Assembly: GCA_030789695.1 (NCBI GenBank)
Contig: CM061136.1
Span: 136,536,448-136,600,447 of the forward strand
DNA length: 64,000 bases
DNA from: Scilla litardierei
Taxonomy: Eukaryota; Streptophyta; Magnoliopsida; Asparagales; Asparagaceae
Reading direction: 5' to 3'
Each line of letters begins with the position of its first letter. The first letter of the stretch is position 1. Below, piece after piece: positions 10,481 to 20,449 of the stretch. A program made the position numbers and the translations under genes. The notes below the pieces were generated by a model that was given only the letters and a program-made list of their open reading frames with translations, was not told where the DNA came from and did no database searches.

Positions 10481-10735
10481 GTGCCTGGCCTCTGCCAGGG
10501 CCAGGGCCAGGCCGGCCCTGGCAGAGGCCAGGGTAGAGGCGCCCTGGCCTTCTGCCAGGGCCCTGGCCGCCTGGCCCCGGCCAGGGCAGAAGCCCTGGCC
10601 GAGGGGCCTGTGCCCTGGCCAGCCCTGGCCCCGGCCAGGGCAGAGGCCCTGGTCGAGGGGGCCAGGGACCTGGCCAGCCCTGGCCCCGGCCAGGGCAAGG
10701 CCGGCCCTGGCCGAGCCCCCGGCCTCGACCAAGGA
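10481..10735. repeat. Orphan GC-rich palindrome array, CCCTGGCC/GGCCAGGG
   Basis: About 250 bp of CCCTGGCC and GGCCAGGG units in both orientations, including repeated CCCTGGCCCCGGCCAGGG palindromes. The open frames here in all directions come from the repeat composition. Its layout resembles the U3 arrays of the other elements, but I cannot assign LTR borders. A possible CTATAAGAG TATA-like site lies near 10928. Confidence 0.75.
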
Positions 10736-11105
10736 GATAGTGTGGTCTGCATGGCCGGCCCATACGGGACCGGCGGCAGTTGCATACGGAAAAACCCCAT
10801 GCAAGGGGAATCCGGCCTTGGCACGGCCACGGCTCGACTCCGGCAATGGCCGGGGCTGGCCACTACCTCCCGCTGCAAAATACGTTTTCAAAATACGTTT
10901 TTTCAAAAACGCTTTTCCGCTGCAAGTACTATAAGAGTACTATTGTTTAATAAGTGATGGGGAAATATTGAAAGTTGTTCTAGATGGTGATTGGCATCAT
11001 AATGACCTTTCCAATTCTAGAGCAACATCTTCAATATTTTTCGAAAGTAACTTGTCAAATATAAAATTTTATGCAATGTTTTGATCGAATTTTTTCTTAT
11101 GTCTT
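10736..11105. other. Non-coding stretch before the chimeric gag-RT ORF
   Basis: It contains a weak inverted repeat (about 10962-11035, arms beginning AATATTGAA) and a pyrimidine tract ending TTTTGCAG just before the gag-like frame. That sequence resembles a splice acceptor or a broken gag start (ATGTCTTTT at 11099 is out of frame with the gag). No gene is supported. Confidence 0.5.
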
Positions 11106-11783
11106 TTGCAGCATTTTAAAACTAAATTGTCTTCCGCTACTAAGAACATCGTCGCTGAGTTAAACAAAGGTGAAAAACTCAACGGCGATAATTACAAACT
11201 ATGGTCCATGAAGATACAATATGTTCTAGAGGAGCAAGATGTGCTCGAAACTCTGAAGAACATAATGATTGAACCTGAGTTAGGCACAACGGCTGCTGAA
11301 TGGTGTTGCAACGGAAATTCTAATCACATTCCAAGTGGGAGTAATATTAGAATTGATCCAACTTCGAGTCAACAAGGACTTGAAGAATCTCAAATGCGAC
11401 GTAGTAGTCGTACAAGGTTAGCTCCTCTAAGATTTGAGGATGAATTCCCACAAACCTTTATAACTTTACTACAAGAAGATAACGAGTCAGCTACTTTCAA
11501 ACAGGCCGTATCATGCACTGCAAAAGACAAATGGATGGAAGCGATGAAGGAGGAATTAGAATCCATGAAAATTAACCGAGTCTGGGACTTGGTTGACTTA
11601 CCCAGAGGACATAGAGCTATTGGGAACAAATGGGTTCTTAAGATCAAGCATAAGGCTGATGGCTCTATAGACAGATATAAAGCTCGTCTTGTCGCGAAAG
11701 GTTTTACGCAACAGGAAGGGATAGACTACGAAGAGACCTTCTCACCTGTTGTTCGTTTTACCTCGATTCGTAAGGAGAAATAG
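11106..11783 (+). pseudogene. Chimeric Copia ORF: gag N-terminus joined in frame to RT N-terminus
   Basis: The first ~65 residues resemble the N-terminus of Copia gag (LNGDNYKLWSMKIQYVLEEQ). At about residue 70 the frame switches without interruption to the linker and start of reverse transcriptase (SQQGLEESQ, GNKWVLKIKHKADGS, KGFTQQEGID). This second part is nearly identical to F at about 5880-6330. Protease and integrase between them are missing. After TSIR, at 11771, about 20 bp resemble the integrase segment at 5318-5336, then the frame stops. No ATG begins the frame, which opens at a TTG. It looks like a product of template switching or repeated deletion. Activity is very unlikely because catalytic residues are absent. 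Confidence 0.8.
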
Positions 11784-11963
11784 GACTTTAAACGACCACG
11801 GTTCCCCCTCGACCTCCCCGCCGCAGCTTACGTCCCCCAGCTTCTCCATCTGCCGCCACCGCTCCCCCTCTGAGCACCAATGACAACACCCTCACACCGC
11901 CCCTTCTCCTCACCGTCGCCGCCGCCGCCACGGCCGTTGTACCCCTCCGCCGTTTGGCACCTG
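11784..11963. other. GC-rich fragment joined to the truncated H LTR
   Basis: Gene-like GC-rich DNA sharing about 47 bp, inverted, with 9170-9216. It replaces the first ~30 bp of the left H LTR. No protein is recognised. Confidence 0.45.
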
Positions 11964-13316
11964 AATCGACGTCCGGCCTAAGTCGGTTGGACGACGAAAT
12001 CAAAATTGTAGCGAAAAAACAGATTTAAAACTATTTTAAATCTAGCCCTAAAGAGAACAACCCTAGCCAGAATCTCTACTATCCCGGGGTTGGGTCCGAC
12101 CAACCCATAAGGATATATCTATCAACCTATTTGCAATTATAAATGCATGCTTAATTAATTTAAACTACATACCTTTCACTTCGTTTCCGCAGAATACGAA
12201 GCGTCGTTTTCAGCAATATTTCTTTGGCCCACCACGCCGCTTCTCCCAAGCTGAACCGCGTCCCGAGCCGCTCCTCGTCCCAAGCCGAATCGCTTCCCGA
12301 ACCGCGCCGAATCCCGAGGCGAGCAACCCCCTTGTCGCCGAGCCAATCACGCGTCGAAGAAGATTTCACCTTAAGTGGATCCTCCGTCAAGACTTTGGAT
12401 CCGATCCGAGCTCCTTCGGATCTGATCCGAGCTCCTTCGGATCCGATCAGGAGCAAGGAAGAATTTAGGGAGAGAGTGAATGATTTATTTAAGTCTTAAT
12501 TCAAGCGTGCTCCAAACTTTTGGGAGCTTCTCGGATTTGGAGACTTGGTGCGAGTTTTCAAGGAGAGTGTTGGCCCCTATTTATATAGGCGGCTGACCCC
12601 TCCCCTTCTTATCATATTCGATGTGGGACTAAAGATATGGAGTGGAAAAAATTAACTAAAGTGTGCCTTTCACAAAGGCAATCTTTTGCGAATTGTTTCT
12701 CCCTCACCGTTGAGCTTCGTAATTAATACAACCTATCAAATCGAAGAGCACTGAACGATGAACACATCGAAACAAACGGTGCTCAATTTCGACTTCGTTT
12801 GACCCCTCAAATGTGTCTCTAAAGTTCAACCCAAAATGTATTTTTGCACAAAAAACCAGCCGTCAAAGGCGATTCCAAAAACCCTAATTTGTGGACCCCA
12901 AACTGTGGCCCACAGCTATTTTCGGTAGCTCCCGCCTGCAGCGGGCGGGCCCCGCTGGGCCCGCTTGCAGGAGCGCCCGCCTGCTGAGCGGGCGGGCTCC
13001 ACCTGGGCCACGCCTGGGCCCAAGCCTAAGCGGCCAGCGCCTGGGCTTGGGCCCCATGGTTTTGTGCCCTTAAATCTTGTTTAAAACTCTGTTAAATAGC
13101 CTATTGGGCTTGTTTGAACTCCGATTTGAGCGCGGTTTTCTCCGTGACCTTCACAGGAAAATCCTCTTCAATTCTATGCCTTTATAAAATATATTTGTAA
13201 ATATTTTACTATATGTATTTTATTTTCTATTGCATCATATGCAATAATCCACATCTTTAATATTAAAATCCATTTGCATCATATACAAATGAACTGAGGG
13301 CATACATCCCTCAACA
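11964..13316 (-). repeat. 3' LTR of H, truncated at its far end
   Basis: It matches 40548-41966. On the minus strand it begins TGTTGAGGGATG at 13316. A GC-rich palindromic segment at about 12930-13060 (for example GCCCGC at 12975 pairing with GCGGGC at 12988) lies upstream of a TATATAAATA at 12588-12579 in LTR sense. The end is cut by the GC-rich fragment at 11963. Confidence 0.85.
12579..12588 (-). promoter_or_regulatory. TATA box of left H LTR
   Basis: TATATAAATA on the minus strand, followed by GGGGCCAACAC. The same site is at 41184-41193 in the right LTR. Confidence 0.6.
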
Positions 13317-14584
13317 TATCCCACTTGCACTCAGGATCATTTATTCCAAATGCAGAAGCTATCTGCAACCTCTTTGCAGTTTAACGTTTTAGACTTATAT
13401 CGCAAACTCTTTGCGACTTAATAAATTCACATACATCATATGTATTATCTCCCTTAATTCTACATATTACTTGACGAATGTCTTACTCTGTGTGAGACCC
13501 TATAGCCTGACCCTATTACAAGTGGGACTCGAAACCCCAGATGGCATTGACCATGAGCAGTAGGTGCCGTCCCTGTTTCGGTATCATACTTATGTGGTTA
13601 ACTCATTGACATGAGTATTGTCGGGACCACCCTGACTGTGTCCGTGATGAATACCGATGTTATAGTCCCATCGTCAAAACTATGGCACCTAGTCAAGCCT
13701 AGGGTACGGTCAAAATGTCAACTCCAATAGCTTGAACTTGGTTAGTTTCCATCGGTATTTAGTCGAATAATGTTGGCCTTCTTCCAACATACTTTGGCCA
13801 AAGCTTTTCACTAAAGACCGAACCAACACATGCGACACTAACTCCCCATAACGGGAGAGACGAATTCTCTCTTGGTCATTACTCTCCTCGCATGCTTCAA
13901 GTGTCACCCAACCAAAGATCTTTCGACAGGTTCGGACAATGACCTCAAGTCTAAGGACCAACTAACCTATCATCACAGAGAGTTATCACTGACAAATTAG
14001 TTATGTTGACCATGTGATAACTCTCGTTGGGTCGTTAAGTGAACTCATTCTCCAATGAGCACTTGTGTCTCGTCTCCGACTTCGCCAAGTTGAACGACCA
14101 TGAGATCATCGTCACCACTTCATGGTGAAGACAAAGACACAATGGTCTATCCGATGTTTCGATATCCTTTTCTCGAAACATCTATGACCATGAACGATTT
14201 CAGACTTATGCTACTAACGGCCAAACAATTCTCCATGATCGAGATCCTCATTTCGATACTTGGTTAACCTCGCATTAAGTCTTAGGACTTTACATGAGTT
14301 CTTAATGTTGACTACATTATTATTAACTTAGATAAATACTTACCATATAGCTTACTGTAATTTTGAATAAGATGTTTGTACACTTACACAGAGATAAATT
14401 GCCTCGAGTTCGAGGCCATACCTATCTCCTAACATCTTTTACTTGCACGCATGCCCATTTATCCCAGTATCTCATACCGCATTTACACATGAGTCTCTCT
14501 AGACTTTATGTGGTAGAGCTTTCGTGAGTGATTATGCTAAACCATCTTTAGTTATAGACTTAAGGAGTTTCTATGTTCATGTTA
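13317..14584 (-). other. 3' non-coding interior of H
   Basis: No open frame is supported. It starts with the purine tract at the LTR edge and contains sequence like the 3' non-coding region of other Copia elements. H continues after E0 at 20450. Confidence 0.6.
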
Positions 14585-14589
14585 GACCA
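14585..14589. repeat. TSD of E0, left copy (GACCA)
   Basis: GACCA directly before the LTR and again at 20445-20449 directly after the other LTR. Confidence 0.85.
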
Positions 14590-15204
14590 TGATTGAACCA
14601 GAAAACGCTCAAAGGAAGCACGCCTTCCACTCCCAAGCGTAGGAGCGTCAATGCAATATAAATTTATAACCGGTGACTATCGGGTCGGATCACAGGGACA
14701 AGTCGTTCTACACTTGCAAAATCTATCGATTAAGAAAGGTAATAGCGTGAGACAATCACCTCACTATGTGAATGAAAGTGGGAAAACGTGTGGTGAATCT
14801 ATGTTCCTAAACTAAGTAAGTAGGGTTAGAGAGCCAAATAAGGAGTTAAGATAGCAAGGAGAGAGAGCAGGGGTTATGGGTTCACTAAGATTGGTGTCAA
14901 TCAAGCTCTAATGCCTCAAATAACTCAATTGATCATCCGGCTAAGGAAACTCAATCGGAATATTTAGCATTCAAGAACACAATAATTTGCAATAAGGATG
15001 GATGCATCATCATGGCACTAATCAAAATAGGATCATGGACTTTTCTCCCTCGTGGGACTTAACCAATAAAATTGTGCCCTAATGATTCATCTAACATTTA
15101 CATTGAAATAGGCAAGAGGTAATTAAATCTATAATTAACAACCAATCCTAATGACTCACAACCCAAGCAAATTAACACTACTCAATCATCATGAAAAGAT
15201 GGAA

Positions 15205-15212
15205 TTTTTATA
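15205..15212 (-). promoter_or_regulatory. TATA box of E0 LTR
   Basis: GTATAAAAATTCC on the minus strand, downstream of the hairpin block in LTR sense. The equivalent site in the other LTR is 19620-19627. Confidence 0.5.
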
Positions 15213-15526
15213 CAAAAATTATCTCAAGTTCATTACAAAAGAGAGATGACAAAATACAAAAGAGGAAAGAGAGATATCACCCAAGATCTCCCTAAGATGA
15301 AGCCTTCCTTACACCTACTTGCTCCTCCTCCAAGCCTCTCATCTCCCCCATGGCCTCCATGCCCTAGAAAACTCAAAGGGGAAGAAGAATGGGGCTGAAA
15401 AACAGCCCCAATTTCGCCTTAAAACGCATATACAGCCATTCGGGTCTGGAAATAGGCTGGCGGGTCGAAAAACAGACCCAGAACCCGCCAAAAACCAAGC
15501 AAAAACCCCCCTTAAGCATTGTGGGT

Positions 15527-15755
15527 CAGGCGCTTGGGGCGCCCGACCCGCGGGCGCCTGGGGCGCCCGCATCTTGGTGGCCGCGGGCACACGCAGCGCG
15601 CGTCGGGCGGGCACGTGCGCTGCGCGTGACCGCCTGCCCCCTGTGGGCTTTTTCATTTTATTTATTTATTTTTTAAAATATACCAACACAACGGCCCGCT
15701 CAAGGGAGCGGGCCGCAAGAGTGGGCCGGCCAGCGGGCCGGCCCACAGGCCTCTG
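15527..15755 (-). repeat. GC-rich hairpin block in E0 U3
   Basis: Contains several perfect hairpins. GCGGGCGCC/GGCGCCCGC has a 3-nt loop (near 15550). CGGCCCGCTC/GAGCGGGCCG has a 4-nt loop (near 15691). GTGGGCCGGC/GCCGGCCCAC has a 6-nt loop (near 15722). The corresponding part of the other LTR (about 19936-20125) is shorter and partly lacks the second hairpin. Confidence 0.8.
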
Positions 15756-16009
15756 CAAAATTCCCAAAAATAGCTCCAAGCTCCAAAAAATTCTGGAAAA
15801 ATTCCAGAAAATCCAGAAATTTCTAGGAGTACCTGAAAAATAAGAGGAGCTAAGATTAGTTCATAAAAACACGTTTTATGTATAAAATAGGAATAAGCTT
15901 TAATAATTCACAATATCACAAATACACTCGTATCAAACCCAATATAATCATGATATACACATAAAATGCCCAGAAATGGGGGGAAATATGCAATTTATAT
16001 CCCGAATCA

Positions 16010-16028
16010 CACCCACAACTAGTTTTTT
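16010..16028 (-). other. Putative polypurine tract of E0
   Basis: On the minus strand AAAAAACTAGTTGTGGGTG abuts the LTR start. It is less purine-pure than usual, so confidence is modest. Confidence 0.5.
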
Positions 16029-17229
16029 GCTAGTCCCTAACAAAATATGCGATAAATTCGGATTAAATGGAAAACATACACCAAACTCAAGATATCATCA
16101 TGTCATAATCCAAATGTTATTTCCAAGTGAATTCAAAGCCAATATGCACAATGTATGAAAGTAAACAATAAATGACATTCCCCTCAATCCAATTCAAAGA
16201 AAAGTGAAGTAATAAGCACTGTATCACATTCTTTGGGATATATCACAAATGGCAAAGTTTCTAATTTTCATGAAAATGGCCAAACAAAATAAATTTTCTC
16301 TATGTTGTGGGAGATGAGATTGCATCGCTCATGTTGCTTATTCTTTCATTTATTCATTCATTTTTTTCGTTTTCTTTTCTTTTCTTTATTTTTTGTATGT
16401 TTTATGTTTATGTTTTGCATTCACGCAATCATGCTATGAAATGCAAACACCGCCACCTTTGCATACACGCGATAACGCTATATAGGCAAAGTGATGGAAT
16501 GGTCCCCTAAATCTCATCTTTGGCGTCCTCCCCAATGTTTCGTGGGGCACCGGCTACTCAATTTGATTAGAAACAAACATTCACTTATATTAATTCTCTT
16601 TTTCATTCTTAACAGAAGTTATCAACTCATCCACCCACTCCTTAGGAGGAAAACAAAACATAACCAAAAGGCCACACCCTTTCCAATCAAAAACTAAGCC
16701 ATTCATCCCAATTCATGCAATCACTTACACCAAACTATTCCCAAATTATTTCAAAGAGAGTATCATGACGTATAAAATAGTTTCATACATGGCATATTAA
16801 CATTTGACTCCAAAATGGAAAAGAAATTAAAACGTGTCAATCAAACATCGAAGATGTTGATACCAAAATAATAATCCCAAAAAGTTGCATGGCATTAAGC
16901 ATGTAGGGGCTACGCATAAAGCTAGCGGCGTAGGGACGAGGAGGAAAAATATGATATGCAATAAAGAGCAATGGGTGATGGCAAAATGGCGGTATCTCAA
17001 AAAAAATTTAAGCTAAAATCAAAGTCCTAACAATCCTAAAGATTCTAACACAAAGTCCTAACAATCCTAAAGATTCTAACACTCTCCACCCAACTTAAAG
17101 TAAACATTGTCCTCAATGTTTGGAGAGTATTAGATCTCACAAAAGATCCTAGGCAAAAGCATAAATAAAAAAGAAAGCAAAAAGCATGCTACTAAAGCAA
17201 ATAAAATTTAAAACACTAATTTTATTTAT
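16029..17229 (-). other. 3' non-coding region of E0
   Basis: A/T-rich with no supported gene. It contains a 29-bp-scale duplication near 17025-17080 (AAAGTCCTAACAATCC repeated). Confidence 0.65.
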
Positions 17230-18822
17230 TTACACTAATGGATAGAAAGCACCGTGATCGAAGGGCAGATCTCGGATGTATAACAGTGGAGGTAGCTGAT
17301 CCATCAGATCCTTTCGCTCTTCCGCCAGCTGCTTTGGAGCTAGACCTCCATCAGCCTCCTTGGATTCCAGCAATGCAACTCCCAGCGTCCCCTTTGGGTA
17401 ATAGGTATCAAATGGGAGACGAGCTGCATCAATCCAAGCCATGTCTTCATGCCCTGCAACAAAAGCATTCCAAAATGGGTCGTCAGAAAAAGAATTTGAA
17501 TGTAAACGACGACAATCTGAATCAAAAATGTGCGGAAGTGTAAATTGAGATTCAGAACTGCAAGGCATGATATGGTGGAAACTTCCCTGAATAATGGCGC
17601 TAGGTGGTAGTTGATGCACGATCTCAGGAGGAGAGGGAAGTGGCTGCAGAAGAGAATCTGGAGGGGACGACGGCTCAGGCTCAATGTTGACCATCTCGCA
17701 ATTGTCCTCGCTATCAGAAAGTGTAAGCTCTGCAGACCTCCCCAGATTATGAAGTGTATCCTGAAAATCTCCATGAATGATGGCCAGGTGCACATCCCGA
17801 GGTGAAGGGTATAAGACCTGCTGCACTGAAGTAGGAGGATGGTCTGGCTCGGGCTCCGTCATGGTCAGTAAACTCACTCCCTCTCCCATATCATCTTCTT
17901 CATCATCAAAGTAAGCCATCTCAACAGTCCGTCCCATGCACTCATACACCTCAAAATGGGCGGATGTAGTAGATGGGAAACAAGAATCTGGCTCTCCAAA
18001 ATCATCAATCTCGCTTGTGCCTTCACATGCCTCCACCTCAACATCACCACCAATATAAAAATGCATCATGTCCTCGATATAGTCGACACGCACCCCATCA
18101 TCCATCTCATCATGCTCACCAAGATATGGATATTCAGCTCCTTCCACTTGGTTCCAATGCACCCCATCATCCTGTACTACTCGTTCTTTCATAGGGTCAC
18201 ATTGGAATGAGCCCACAACTGGCTCCTCAGGCTGCTCCGGAACCTGTTGGACTGCGTCCTCATACTCTGCCAGGTCCATCATGTAACACCATGAATCATC
18301 AGTTGACTAATCAAAGAATTCTCCACAGCAGCTCATCTGCACGAAATCTCGCCCAGATGGCAATAATCCTGTATAAAATATCTGCATGAGATGATCCTCG
18401 TGGAAATAATGATGTGGACACGCCAACATCAAATCACTGAACCTCTGCCAAGCTTGATGGTAGGCCTCTCCATCAGCTTGGGTAAAGCTCGCTATATGCT
18501 GCTCCATGACCTGCCGCCCCTGTACCTGCTCCAAGAAAGTAAGCAAAACACTCGGAGAAATTCAGCCTGAAATGACAACCAAGTAAAATGTGAGTCGGGG
18601 GGATAATGAATCAAACCACAATCTAGCATTATCTTGCAAGGAATAGGGGAAGAATCTAAAATATATGCAATCATCACAAATATTCCCACCAAGACAAACA
18701 TACATCCACTCTTCAAACTTTCTCATATGCAAATGAGGGTTCTTCCACTCCGAACCATGAAAGTATGGTGGGAGTGGAATATCCTCCAAATCAATGTTGG
18801 AAAAATCTGAAGATGATGCCAT
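17230..18822 (-). pseudogene. Gypsy gag of E0 with acidic C-terminal extension, broken
   Basis: The start codon is at 18822 (MASSSDFSNIDLEDIPLPPYF). The retrotransposon gag core follows: WKNPHLHMRKFEEW, then NARLWFDSL, then GEAYHQAWQRFSDLMLACPHH, the last being a typical Gypsy gag motif. Two frameshifts occur between about 18600 and 18545. A TAG at 18307-18309 follows GEFFD. The same frame then continues STDDSWCYMMDLAEYEDAV, which is how Gypsy gag normally proceeds, so this stop is probably a CAG-to-TAG change. The remaining ~340 residues are strongly acidic (many D/E clusters) and contain no CCHC zinc knuckle and no protease motif. The frame ends at 17230. The extension may be a lineage-specific gag tail. 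Confidence 0.75.
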
Positions 18823-18975
18823 TTTGTAAAAAATTTCAAGAAAATAAAAATAAACAACCAAAAGACTCAATAAGTGGAAAATAAATAAAATGGAAAGACA
18901 CAACACTAAGAGATAGAAGTATCACACTAAAACTTTCGAAGTCAATCAAAAAATGCAAATAATAGAAACCGTTGT

Positions 18976-18992
18976 ACCCGACAACGGCGCCA
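18976..18992 (-). other. Primer-binding site of E0 (tRNA-Asp type)
   Basis: On the minus strand TGGCGCCGTTGTCGGGT lies 2 nt inside the LTR. It matches the tRNA-Asp primer site used by Athila/Tat-type Gypsy elements with one difference in the part I can recall. Confidence 0.8.
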
Positions 18993-18994
18993 AT

Positions 18995-20444
18995 TGATTG
19001 AACCGGAAAACGCGCAAAGGAAGCACGCCTTCCACTCCCAAGCGTAGGAGCGTCAATGCAATATAAATTTATAACCGGTGACTACCGGGTCAGATCACAG
19101 GGACAAGTAGTTCTACACTTGCAAAATCTATCGATTAAGAAAGGTAATAGCGTGAGACAATCACCTCGCTATGTGAATGGAAGTGGAAAAACGTGTGGTG
19201 AATCTATGTTTCTAACCTAAGTAAGTAGGGTTAGAGAGCCAAATAGGGAGTTAGGATAGCTAGGAGAGAGAGCATGTGTTGTGGGTTCACTAAGATTGGT
19301 GTCAATCAAGCTCTAATGCCTCAAATAACTCAATTGATCATCCAGTTAAGGAAACTCAATCGGAATATTTAGCATTCAAGAACACAATAATTTGTAATAA
19401 GGATGGATGCATCATCATGGCACTAATCAAAATAGGATCATGAAATTTTCTCAAAGTGTGCCCTCTTGGGACTTAACCAATAAAATTGTGCCCTAATGAT
19501 TCATCTAACATTTACATTGAAATAGGCAAGAGGTAAATAAAGCAATAATTAACAACCAATGCTAATGACTCACAACCCAAGCAAATTAACACTACTTAAT
19601 CATCATGAAAAAGATGGAATTTTTATACAAAAGTTATCTCAAGTTCATTACAAAAGAGAGATGCCAAAATACAAAAGGGGAAAGAGAGATATCACCCAAG
19701 ATCTCCCTAAGATGAAGCCTTCCTTCCACCTACTTGCTCCTCCTCCAAGCCTCCCATCTCCCCCATGGCCTCCATGCCCTAGAAGACTCAAAGAGGAAGA
19801 AGAATGGGGCTGAACAACAGCCCCAATTTCGCCTTAAAAACACAACTACAGCCATTCGGGTCTGGAAATAGGCTGACGGGTCGAAAAACAGACCCAAAAC
19901 CCGCCAAAAACCAAGCAAACCCCCCCTTAAGCATTGCAGGTCGGGCGCTTGGGGCGCCCGACCCGCGGGCGCCTGGGGCGCCCGCATCTTGGGGGCCGCG
20001 GGCACGCGCAGCGCACGTGCCCGCCCGCCCCCTGTGGGCGTTTTCATTTTATTTTTATTTTTTTAAATAAACCAACACAAGGGAGCGGGCCGCGGGAGTG
20101 GGCCGGCGAGCAGGCCGGCCCACTGGCCTCTGGTTTTTTAATTTTTTTATTTTCTTTTTTAAATATCCAGAATAGCCTTATAGGCTTGCAAAATTCCCCA
20201 AAAATAGCTCCAAGCTCCAAAAAATTCTGGAAAAATTCCGGAAAATCGAGAAAATTTCCAGGAGTACCTAAAAAATAAGAGGAGCTAAGATTAGTTCATA
20301 AAAACACATTTTATGTATAAAATAGGAATATGCTTTAATAATTCACAATATCACAAATACACTCATATCAAAGCCAATATAATCATGATATACACATAAA
20401 ATGCCCAGAAATGGGGGGAAATATGCAAATTATATCCCGAATTA
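18995..20444 (-). repeat. 5' LTR of E0
   Basis: Near-identical direct repeat of 14590-16009, 1450 versus 1420 bp. It ends TTA at the plus-strand right edge where the other copy has TCA, a single terminal change. GACCA follows. Confidence 0.9.
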
Positions 20445-20449
20445 GACCA
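20445..20449. repeat. TSD of E0, right copy (GACCA)
   Basis: Matches 14585-14589. H sequence resumes afterwards. Confidence 0.85.

Larger units (their letters stand above)
14590..16009 (-). repeat. 3' LTR of E0
   Basis: It matches 18995-20444. In LTR sense it runs from TGATTCGGG at 16009 down to TCA at 14590. A GC-rich hairpin block (15527-15755) precedes TATAAAAA at 15212-15205 in LTR sense. Confidence 0.9.
14590..20444 (-). mobile_element. Non-autonomous gag-only Gypsy element E0 (5855 bp)
   Basis: Two direct-repeat LTRs (14590-16009 and 18995-20444) flank a 2985-bp interior, with GACCA duplicated on both sides. The primer site beside the right LTR is complementary to tRNA-Asp, as in Athila/Tat-type Gypsy elements. 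The interior encodes only a Gypsy gag with an unusual acidic C-terminal extension. No protease, RT, RNase H or integrase is present. This matches the class called TR-GAG, which depends on proteins supplied by relatives. Confidence 0.9.

Noticed and set aside
10457..10957. Several overlapping long ORFs on both strands in the GC-rich block
   Set aside because: All frames are open because the block is a CCCTGGCC/GGCCAGGG repeat. The proteins are low-complexity A/R/P/G/W strings with no domain.
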